64,000 nucleotides of DNA. Origin: Berberis thunbergii. Taxonomy: Eukaryota > Streptophyta > Magnoliopsida > Ranunculales > Berberidaceae. The position numbers and the translations under genes are program-made. The stretch is taken from contig QNQO01005771.1 in NCBI GenBank assembly GCA_003290165.1, positions 1-64,000 of the forward strand. Reading direction: 5' to 3'. This document shows, piece by piece, positions 55,942 through 64,000 of this stretch (position 1 is the stretch's first letter; every line of letters begins with the position of its first letter). The notes below the pieces were generated by a model. The model saw only the letters and a program-made list of their open reading frames with translations. It was not told the origin of the DNA and made no database searches.

Positions 55942-56335
55942 AAGTTATTGATAGACAGAAGAATTATGGTATATATTTTCGTGTACTAGCTTAAGCGTTA
56001 CGTGTGTCTAGAGGTGATCACATTCACTCCGGTATCGTAGTAGGTAAACTGGAAGGAGAAAGAGAGACCACCTTGGGTTTTGTTGAATTATTACGTGATG
56101 ATTTTATTGAAAAAGACCGAAGTTGCGGTATTTATTTTACTCACGATTGGGTCTCTCTGCTAGGTGTTTTGCCCGTGGAATCAGAGGGTATTCACGTTTG
56201 CCATATGCCTGCTCTGACTGAAATCTTTGGGGATGATTCCATCCTACAGTTGGTGGAGGAACTTTGAATTTGAAGCAATGGATACTAGTAATTACCGTTC
56301 GTTCTCTTAAATTGAATTGCAATTAAACTCGACCC
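55942..56335 (+). pseudogene. rbcL: Nuclear copy of chloroplast rbcL (NUPT fragment)
   Basis: The plus frame reads VIDRQKNYGIYFRVLA, a stop in place of a Lys codon (55992-55994), then [18 protein letters not shown]...[12 protein letters not shown]...FTHDWVSL...[12 protein letters not shown]. This is the Rubisco large subunit from about residue 300 to 406, including the loop-6 Lys334 segment. At about 56262 it jumps to the very end of rbcL (TTTGAATTTGAAGCAATGGATACT) and on into the plastid 3' flank (CCGTTCGTTCTCTTAA and ATTGAATTGCAATTAAACTC), so about 180 coding bases are deleted. Several missense changes (for example GG to EG beside Ser379) show age. It is not functional. It lies between LINE fragments in block B. 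Confidence 0.85.
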
Positions 56336-56899
56336 ACATCCACTGCTCCCTGTTGTGTTTGAGCAGAAATATTCAAAATCTGGTTTCTAGAAGCAATAGG
56401 AGCAACATTGTCAATTATTGCACAAACTATTTTGACCATGGACTCTGTGATCAGCCATCATACCATTGCTATTGTCAGATATTAAACCCTATCTACTATC
56501 ATGAACTTAACTTGATAGGGAACAAACTGACTTACTGTTGGTTTGAACTGAGCCAAACAAATGCACACTTGTTAAGCTTTCTGTAGCAGTAAAAGGATGC
56601 ACAATAGAGTGCACTTGAAGATTAGTTTTGGATGTAACAATCACTTGGTGTGAAGACACCAGAATCTATTATGGTCGTTAGGAACCTCAAACCACTGACT
56701 CCTCTAATTAGCTCATTTATGATCGACTAATTTCACAAAGGCACAACAACTAACCTTTTTCTTCCTAAACATGAGGTCACACAAAGTTGTCTGATGCTGG
56801 AAATGATGGCAGTGACTTGAGAAAGCATTTCCTATTTAAAAAAAAAATTGACATTGGACTGAATCCTATAATAACTTGAAATTTTGCATGGTGGAGTTG
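56336..56899. other. Unassigned sequence between NUPT and LINE
   Basis: No gene recognised. It may be LINE-derived on the minus strand, since LINE sequence follows at about 56900, but I cannot match a domain. The plus frame at 56317-56586 is rejected as chance. Confidence 0.3.
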
Positions 56900-57429
56900 T
56901 GGCATAGGGAAGGATCAACCCAATCAATAGGGAAGGGAGATAGTCTCTACCAATGCAACACGACTACACTAGACAATGGAAAAGGAGATCAAGGGAGTCT
57001 TCCTTATAATTATTGCAAAGAGCACAAACATCATCAATTGGAGTATGTAGTCTCACAAGGTTTGTGAGGGTTGGCATGATGGTATACCCAATTTCCAAAT
57101 TAGAAAGATCCTGAGGAGGAGCCTTAATTCTCCAAAGCTTTCTTATTATATTGGGAGGAAATTCCAAAGGAACCAAGATGGAGGAAGAAGCATCAAGAAG
57201 AGCTAGAGAGAGTTTTCATGGCATTCTTAACTGAAAATTTTCCTTGTGTATGAAACATCCAAATAATTTTTTTTGGGACATTGGAGCATCCAAAAGAAAT
57301 GTCTATTATATCCGAAGCAACAGAAGAGGAAACAGAGCATGAACCAACTCCTCATTCCAGTGAACTTTAGTTGAACCTGAGATCATATACAAGATTAAGA
57401 AGCACTTGCAAATTAAGAAAAGCCAAACG

Positions 57430-57539
57430 GACACCAACTTAACGGTAGGCTTGTGACGGACGATATCACAAGTTAAAGATTCGAACCCTGCCGACAGCAT
57501 TTAGGGTGGGAGGGGTTAAGAGATTTAAAAAAAAAAAAA
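57430..57539 (+). mobile_element. tRNA-derived SINE, second copy of the 6313 family
   Basis: Contains CGGTAGGCTTGTGACGGACG, a B box GATTCGAACCC (57478-57488) and GGGAGGGGTTAAGAGATTT before an A-tail ending at 57538. It matches the SINE at 6313-6437. Flanking AGAAAAGC/AGAAATAGC could be a worn target duplication. Confidence 0.6.
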
Positions 57540-59217
57540 GAGAAATAGCATGGTCCTTTGGCTTTACTATCTGAGGAACTATTGTTGAAAAAATAGTATA
57601 GTGAACTAAAAAATGATTATCAATACTGTACAGTTAATGTGAATGAGATAACCAAAATGTTGTAATCAATATTTAATCATACAAATATATAAACAGGAAT
57701 TAAAATTAGAAAGACTTACAAATGTGTGTAGATGAATTCGAAGCAAAACAGTACACCAAAAATGTGTTTGATCGAGTCTAGTACTTTGTCTTCCCCTCAA
57801 GACATATTTTGCCCATCTACAGGTGCTTAAAAGTTGATTGGATGTTTGCTAGTGAGGAATCACTGCAACACTGGGTACTACGAACCAAAGAAAGTTTGAA
57901 TACTAGAACGTTGGTTAAAGGAATTGAACATGGCTAGGAGATTTTTAGGCTACTGGAATTTTGGTTTCTCAGAACAAATTTTGGATGTTTTGTATATGAT
58001 GTATAGTACTGGAATTTATAGAGAAATAATGCTTGTTCAATCGTAAGCCAATGTGACTTTCTAGAATAAAGGTATACATTTTGAAAAGGACACAACACTT
58101 CTTTACTTTCAAGCCATTTGGGTATCAAATTTTTGCTCCCTTTGTTAACCAAATGTGTTGAAAACTAATACCTCTTAAATCTACACATAAGAGGATTAAT
58201 TACACACTTTTGAACAATCAAAATATCATGAGGATCACCAAAAATTTTAGGCTCAAGATTCTTTGTTACTAACAACTATTCAACCAAAAAATATCTAGAA
58301 AGAGCGTCTAACTTGGTGGTGATGGCACAAGGGAGGATGAAGGACTGCATGGTGTATACTAGGATTGAATTGAGAACAACTTTTATCATAACTATTTTGC
58401 CCGCATGAGAGAGAACTTTAGACTTTTAGCTAGAAATTAAGCTTTGTATTCACCTTATCAATGGAATTGGATGTCATAAGATTTCCTCTTGGTGAGAAGT
58501 ATCGGAGCACCCAAAAACTTTTCTGTTGGAAGATCTCAAGCCCAAAATTGTATTAATCATTTTACGTAAGCTCTGATGGACAATTGAGCTGTAAAAGACT
58601 AAGGATTTGTCATAACTGACTGCTTGTCATGAGGCAAAACAATACTTCTTAAGGATTCCCTTGATTTTATTTTATTTTATTTTGGAAAGCGAGCACGGGT
58701 TTGAAGGATCATTCCTTAGCTGGAAAGATATGTGGCCATGAAATAGGGATTAAGTGGAACAAAATTGACCGAGTGGTAGAAAATAAAATTCTTCATTCAC
58801 TCGCTCATTACATCGTCAATAGAAACAGAAAGTTTCTTCAAGTCCTCAACAACAAAAAATAGATCGAGCTCTATGGTCTCCAAGTTGGAAATAATCTCGA
58901 AAAGTGGTTTGCTACAGTAGTAGTTTCTTGATGCACATGCCATAAGTTTACTTTTTCATAAGCACCAATCAATTGTTTAATCATCCTTATGACATGATTT
59001 ATACTTAACAAGGTGCTCAAGATGTAAGAGAAGTCAATGTAGATATCCGAAGAGCACTAAAACGGATTCCCTTGATGTTGTGTGCTTCATCAAGACAAGT
59101 CCTGCAAAAAATCATAAGATCGTCTGCATACAACAAATGACTGATAAAATGAGAATGCCTCCTAATTTTGATCTCTTTGATAATGTCATTTTGTTTTGCT
59201 TGCAGAAGGAGTCTTGA

Positions 59218-59698
59218 TGTAACGACCCGATCCATACGGTACAATATTCACTATGTTGAGCCTAAGCCTCGCACAGCTTTAAAACACGTTGTATCAGAAA
59301 AATCCAACCTCGCACATATATAGCACATCTCCTTCCCCTACCCAGGTGATGTGATACTATAACACCTAGGTAATCTGCCTGCTTCAAAGTCCGCCCACAC
59401 AGGATGTTACAATCCACCCCTTTAGGGAGCCGTCATTGGCACACCTCCAGGTGGGTCTGACTCAAATAGCATTCTGTAACGACCCAAACCACATGGTACA
59501 ATATTGTCCGCTTTGGACCCAAGGCCCGCATGACTTTAAACGCGTTGTAACAAGGGGATCCAATCTCGCACATATATAACACATCTTTTTCCCCCACCCA
59601 AGCGATGTGGAGTTATAATACCTAGATAGTCTGTTAGTCTCTGAACCCATCCATACAAGGAGCCGCCAGCCTCAAAGCCCCCCACACAGTGTGTTACA
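59218..59698 (-). mobile_element. TRIM element in the LINE, block B copy
   Basis: LTR-spacer-LTR as at 37180-37649, starting TGTAACGACCCG and ending GTGTGTTACA. The 5-bp flanks are CTTGA on both sides (59213-59217, 59699-59703), an exact target duplication. Present at the same LINE position in both blocks, so it was inserted before the duplication. Confidence 0.8.
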
Positions 59699-60260
59699 CT
59701 TGAGAAAGGTTTAGCTGCAATAATGAAAGATAAAGGGACAAGGGGTCCCCTTGTCTAATTCCTCTGGTTGGCTTAACAGATTGAAGAGGAGACACTTTCA
59801 GTAACACAACCAAGGAAAGTGGAAATCATTGAGAGGTCAGCTGAGTCCACTCCATTACAAAGCCTAACTGGTGAAGAATACCAATAAGGAAAGGTCATTC
59901 AAGCCTATCATAAACCTTTCCATATAAATTTGGATGGTCATCCATCCTTGATTTTTCCTGTTACAATAATTCATTTGGAAGAAAAAAAGCCATCTTACTA
60001 ACATTGTCAGCAATAGACCTACCCTTTAGAAATGCACCTTGATTTGGGGGGATGAATTTATCAAAAAGAGGCTTCATTCTATTGGCAAGAATTTTGAAGA
60101 TGATTTTATAGATAATATTGCACAACCCAATAAGTTTAAACTTATCAGGTGTAGTTGGGCTTGAGATCTTAGGGATCAAAGGCAACGAAATTTTCATTGA
60201 GTTTGGGATCCCTAACTGTGGAAATTTTTGCACAACCAACCACCACCCTGAGATATAGCT

Positions 60261-61224
60261 TGGAGCGAGATGGGGAACAATGCGAATTATGAAAAACTTG
60301 GCCTGTGTCATCACAGCCACTATCGAACGATCCACCAGTGGAACGATTGGACTCCGGGACCTCAGGCAAATCCTCATCAGAACCCTCCAGTAGAACGGTC
60401 CCGGATGGGTCCGCACCAGCAGACGCCGCCATAGCGGCCAGCATCAACCTCTTGCTCAGAGCTTCGACCTGCGTGGCAGGCCGATCAGGCTCACGCTCCT
60501 CCCTTACTGGAGCAATCCATTTGGTAGATGAAAATCCTATCTCGAACCTACAAAGGAGGCGAGCGTCTCAGAAAGCCCATCCGTGTCAGACAAAACAGGA
60601 GCCTTAACTTCAATGGCTTTCCTTTTTCTAGAAGGGGCCCACCTTTGGACTTAACTCACGACGATCTTGCACCCTGGGCACCAACTGGGCAGAAGGAATT
60701 CTAAGAAAATCCAGAAACTCCCAAATCACGTCAAGAACAGGGAAGTAGACTCCAATTTGGAGTATCCCGCGATGCAAACAGATAAACCTTGTCGGGGAAA
60801 ACATTGGTGTCTAATTATCCTTCGAAGCATACAGTGGCAAATCCTCAGGGACCCCGAACGTCTTTCAGATTTCAGCAAGGCTCGATTCAGAAAGTGACTT
60901 ATCTTCAAAAAACTCAAGGGCCTTGGCCAAAGTCATGTCATCAAGATGGTTTTGGTGATCCATGAAGAAGATGAACAAACTTTCAATCAGAAGATAAACA
61001 GAGCAAAATCTCTAAGAGAAGAGGAAATAGAAAAGTTAGTCTCCGCAGAGAGAAATATCTAAATAGGGATTGGATTCCCGCCTCTTCTCCACTGAACCAA
61101 CGCACACTCAATTAATGAAGCGCACGGCTCAAGCAATGATTTAGACTCAATGAGTGGCGTATCTTTTCAAGGAGTGATTTAGTGAACCGATGCGATGGCT
61201 CACTAACTTAGAGGGAGTAGCTGA
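60261..61224 (-). pseudogene. Antisense ORF of a Tat-like gypsy element, block B copy
   Basis: Counterpart of 38201-39263. Minus frames include ...PLYASKDN, GILQIGVYFPVLDVIWEFLDFLRIP (about 60700-60880) and the acidic GTVLLEGSDEDLPEVPESN (about 60320-60420). The purine tract before the LTR is mutated (TTAGAGGGAGTAG, about 61209). Broken by stops. It joins the LINE at about 60260, a junction shared by both blocks. Confidence 0.5.
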
Positions 61225-61994
61225 TGATAGGCCCTAGCGTCAACCCAACACTGATCCGGCTCAAGCGGTTCTAAGCCCACTCAATGCAGTCCGCCAGACT
61301 ACAGTCTGCTAAGCCCACGTATCTCATAGTTATCACCAATATTTGTAAGCACTAGTAAGGAAAGTATCTCGAGGATCAGCTTCGGACAGACAATTACAAC
61401 AACTTTTTGCTTTCAACTTTTTGTCAATGGTGTTATGGTCGAGTGGTTAGGGATGTGTGGGTTTATCCCCCACGTCCTAGGTTCGAGACCCGCCGACGGC
61501 ATGGTTACTTTCTTATGGTGTTGACCTGTAAGTCGCACCTTGTTGATAGGTTATGAGATTCTATAAAAACCCAGCTCGCTTTCCAAAAAAAAAATACCAG
61601 AGTACATGTCACACATGGAAATTTTCGTCTACGGACTACTCTCTGATTGAGAACTATATCTCGTGTATCTAGGAGCACAAGGCTAACAGGGAAACTTCCC
61701 TTCACATCACAACTCTTTATTAGAGAAGGATCTCCACGAAAATTTCCTTCCCTAAACTATACCATCAATGGCATGGTCGAATCAGGACTTCGGCACTATA
61801 AATAAGACATGAGGTTGGTAAGATGACGCTACAAATTCCGTCTTTACAACATTACACTTTCCTCATATCTCTGTCTGACTCTAGCATCGAAGTGTCATCG
61901 GCCACCGCAACAGTGATCCATGGCTCACGTGCGTTCCTTGTGTAAGTCAGCAGATTTGCAGATCAAGGTCAAAGCAGGGAACGAAAATCGATTG

Positions 61995-61996
<2 letters not shown>
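61225..61996 (+). repeat. LTR of the Tat-like element with a SINE inside, block B copy
   Basis: Starts TGATAGGCCCTAGCG and ends CGATTGCA. It carries a TATAAATAAGACATGA segment near 61798. It contains the SINE at 61425-61594, absent from the block A copy. Excluding the SINE it is about 600 bp, close to the probable full length. Confidence 0.6.
61425..61594 (+). mobile_element. tRNA-derived SINE unique to block B
   Basis: A box TGGTCGAGTGG (61436-61446), B box GGTTCGAGACC (61480-61490), then a body ending CCAGCTCGCTTTCC and an A-tail at 61585-61594. A different family from the 6313/57430 SINE. Block A has the uninterrupted site near 39470-39490. The target duplication is not clear because a few bases also differ at the site. 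Confidence 0.7.

Positions 61997-62058
<62 letters not shown>
61997..62058 (+). repeat. Compound microsatellite (TAA)n(TAG)n
   Basis: About nine TAA and ten TAG units follow the LTR end. Block A has only about four TAA units at the same place (39781-39794), so the array expanded after duplication or shrank in A. Confidence 0.85.
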
Positions 62059-62059
<1 letters not shown>

Positions 62060-62539
62060 AAATTAATTAATTAATTTTGATAAGGTACCTAATGTAACAG
62101 GATTAGCTAAAAATATATCTGAAAAAAAATCAGATATCTTCACAAATGATTCATACTAATCCTAATGCATTGATTATGGTCTATGGAAAACACAAATAAT
62201 TTTCATAGCATATCTTGAAGATTTGAAAATATTCAATCTTACAAAATGAGTCAATGTATTAGACAAGTCAATTATTTTTACTAAAATTGATGACAATAAT
62301 ATATATTTATGAATTTTTACCATTTATGACCATGAAAACATCCTTGGACCAAATATTTTGATTTTATACTTTGGGGGTCAATTTTTTATACAACATCAGT
62401 TACAACTGACACTGATTTGTGAGATAAAATATTCAAAGATCAGAGAAAAACAATGCAAGGTGTCAAGAAACTGAGCTGGTTGTTGAAAAAACTTGTCAAC
62501 TTCTGTTGTAGTTTTTCCTTCATTGGTTGATATCAAATG

Positions 62540-62549
62540 CTCATATAAA
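62540..62549 (+). promoter_or_regulatory. TATA box of the fourth UGT gene
   Basis: CTCATATAAA, the same as upstream of 40303. About 46 bases upstream (roughly 62484-62529, ending TTTTTCCTTCATTGG) are absent from the block A promoter, so the two near-identical genes have different proximal promoters. Confidence 0.45.
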
Positions 62550-62611
62550 ACCAGTGCTCATGTTAGCAATATTACTTAAAAAATCATTCTGTTCTTGCAA
62601 GTGAAGTAACA

Positions 62612-64000
62612 ATGGAGAGTGTGAAGAAGGAAGAAGTTCATGTTCTGTTGGTCTCACTGTCAATGCAGGGGCATATAAATCCCATGCTAATGTTAGCAAA
62701 GGTCCTCGTCGCGAAGGGGCTTCATGTCACATTGGCTACTACAGACTTGGCACGTAAAATGTTCCATAATGGAACCATTTCCACCACCAATGCCAATCTC
62801 TCAATAAGCTTCTTCTCTGATGGTTTTGATGAAGACTTTGATCGTGACAAGTACGTCGACCAGTACTTCAAGTCCTTGCCTACATATGCATCTCCCAATC
62901 TCTCACAACTTCTTGATGAACTGTCCAAGGTAAGGAAATTTTCTTGCATTATTAACAACCTTTTTGTTCCTTGGGTGGCTGATGTTGCCCTTCAACTTGG
63001 TATTCCATGTGCCATGCTATGGATTCAACCGTGTGCTCTTTATGCCATGTACTACCGATTTTACAAAGATCTAAACCCGTTTCCAACAATGGAAAATCTT
63101 GATTTACCGATAGATTTACCTGCAATCCCCTTGCTTGATGTCCATGACTTGCCCTCATTTATCCATCCATCCATTCCTATGCCTAGTTTTCGAAAGGGGT
63201 TGGGGGATATGATTGCTAGTCTTGATAATGTGAAGTGGGTGTTAGGGAATTCATTTTATGAGCTAGAGAAGGACATTGTTGATTCTATGGAAAACCTCCA
63301 TCCAATCACTCCTATCGGGCCATTAGTGCCTCCTACCATGCTAGGGCAGGATGAACAGATTCAAGGTGGCGCCCATATGTGGAAAGCTGAGGATGCGTGT
63401 TTAGAATGGCTTGACAAGAAGCCTCCTTCATCGGTTGTGTACATTTCCTTTGGTAGTATCGTTATTTTGTCTAACAAGCAATTGGAGAACATAGCATTGG
63501 CTTTGAAGAGTAATAAAAAGCCATTTCTTTGGGTGGTGAAGCCTAAGAATGATGAAAGAGATGATGGAATGGGTGAATTGCCTAGTTGGTTTATCGAAGA
63601 GACTAAAGAACAAGGGCTAGTTGTGCCGTGGTGCCCTCAAACAAAGGTGTTGACTCACCCATCTATAGCGTGCTTCATGAGCCACTGTGGTTGGAACTCA
63701 ACATTGGAGGCTGTCGCTTCAGGTGTTCCGGTGATTGGTTTTCCAAAATGGACTGATCAGCCGGTGAATTCAAAGTTAATAGTTCATGTCTTCAAGACTG
63801 GTGTGAGACTAGGCCGCATTGATGAAGAAAATGTGGTCAGTAAGGATCAAGTGGAAAAATGCATTCTGGAAATCATGGAAGGGGAGAAGGCAGAGGAAAT
63901 GAAAAACCGGGCTGAAGAACTGAAGAATGCTGCGAGGATGGCTGTGGAAAATGGCGGTTCTTCTTACAGGAATCTTCAGTTGTTCATTGATGAAATTAGT
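62612..64000 (+). CDS. UDP-glycosyltransferase, UGT84-like, cut by window end
   Basis: 463 codons are visible from the ATG to the last base with no stop; by comparison with 40303 only about five codons lie outside, giving about 468 residues. Catalytic QGHINPM, INNLFVPWVADVA and a complete PSPG box (WCPQTKVLTHPSIACFMSHCGWNSTLEA...FPKWTDQ) are present, so it should be active on UDP-glucose. Differences from 40303 include loss of two N-terminal Lys codons, LG for HG in DVALQLG, PPT for PRT near GPLVP, and a few in the region after FLWVVKPK. Same acceptor as 40303 is likely. It is the product of the block A/B duplication. The promoter indel may change its expression. Confidence 0.9.
   Translation, partial: MESVKKEEVHVLLVSLSMQGHINPMLMLAKVLVAKGLHVTLATTDLARKMFHNGTISTTNANLSISFFSDGFDEDFDRDKYVDQYFKSLPTYASPNLSQLLDELSKVRKFSCIINNLFVPWVADVALQLGIPCAMLWIQPCALYAMYYRFYKDLNPFPTMENLDLPIDLPAIPLLDVHDLPSFIHPSIPMPSFRKGLGDMIASLDNVKWVLGNSFYELEKDIVDSMENLHPITPIGPLVPPTMLGQDEQIQGGAHMWKAEDACLEWLDKKPPSSVVYISFGSIVILSNKQLENIALALKSNKKPFLWVVKPKNDERDDGMGELPSWFIEETKEQGLVVPWCPQTKVLTHPSIACFMSHCGWNSTLEAVASGVPVIGFPKWTDQPVNSKLIVHVFKTGVRLGRIDEENVVSKDQVEKCILEIMEGEKAEEMKNRAEELKNAARMAVENGGSSYRNLQLFIDEIS

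Larger units (their letters stand above)
56900..60260 (-). pseudogene. LINE with RT and zinc-binding domain, block B copy
   Basis: Minus strand from about 60260: IPNSMKISLPLIPKI, PDKFKLIGLCNIIYKIIFKI, GAFLKGRSIADN (60170-59961), then across the TRIM at 59218-59698 the RT active site HLLYADDLMIFCR (about 59120). A thumb-like stretch follows near 58330-58420. It ends with the zinc-binding tail LWRIKAPP...CALCNNYKEDSLDLLFHC (57176-56964). Many stops and frameshifts. A SINE (57430-57539) is inserted. The block A copy ends at 36342, equivalent to about 58365 here. Confidence 0.75.
53712..64000 (+). repeat. Segmental duplication, block B
   Basis: Direct-orientation counterpart of block A (33172-41830), in the same order of landmarks. 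B-specific: an LTR/TRIM element at 53796, LINE sequence and an rbcL fragment at 54713-58364, a SINE at 61425, and an expanded microsatellite at 61997. B lacks about 500 bp between the matches to 33300 and 33810, and the 5' half of the plus-strand LINE. UGT coding sequences differ at only a small number of positions. Confidence 0.75.

Noticed and set aside
61436..61490. tRNA gene at the SINE
   Set aside because: The B box and A box are tRNA-like but the sequence continues into a SINE body and A-tail, with no complete cloverleaf.

Overview
This is a nuclear contig from a flowering plant, most likely a eudicot. It has intron-rich genes with GT-AG splicing, an AT-rich background, plant-type LINE, Ty3/gypsy, TRIM, hAT, CACTA and SINE elements, and a nuclear copy of chloroplast rbcL. 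I cannot name the species. Coding DNA is a minority of the window; most of the rest is transposon-derived or featureless AT-rich spacer.

Layout. (1) 0-14.5 kb: the last exon of an unrecognised gene (+), then two tandem class I cinnamyl-alcohol-dehydrogenase copies (-). The first carries many single-base indels and the second only a few. Next is an intact ten-exon RluA-type RNA pseudouridine synthase gene (-) with a mitochondrial-looking N-terminus. (2) 14.6-28 kb: a cluster of small secreted-peptide precursors. Each has a signal peptide followed by tandem SGPSPGxGH-like units, as in the PIP/PIPL (and related CEP) peptide families. One copy is split by two retroelement insertions that both kept 5-bp target duplications. 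The larger one (8.1 kb) is a multi-LTR TRIM-like composite holding Ty3/gypsy pieces in opposing orientations. One intact precursor lies on each strand, and two degenerate copies lie further right at 33 and 53.7 kb. (3) 30-64 kb: four intronless UDP-glycosyltransferases (+), resembling the UGT84/group L lineage. The first has lost its key catalytic and donor-site residues. The second and fourth are near-identical products of a large direct duplication (block A about 33.2-41.8 kb, block B about 53.7-64 kb).

The two blocks share a minus-strand LINE, a TRIM inside it, a Tat-like retrotransposon 3' end with an antisense ORF, and the UGT gene. They differ by later events: a TRIM-like element, a SINE and a microsatellite expansion in B, CACTA-type sequence at a breakpoint in A, and large deletions in each. 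This gives a relative order of insertions.

How genes may work together: the UGTs are predicted cytosolic small-molecule glucosyltransferases, the CAD copies belong to monolignol reduction, and the PIP-like peptides would be secreted signals. The sequence does not show that these groups share a pathway; the clustering is consistent with tandem duplication within each family.
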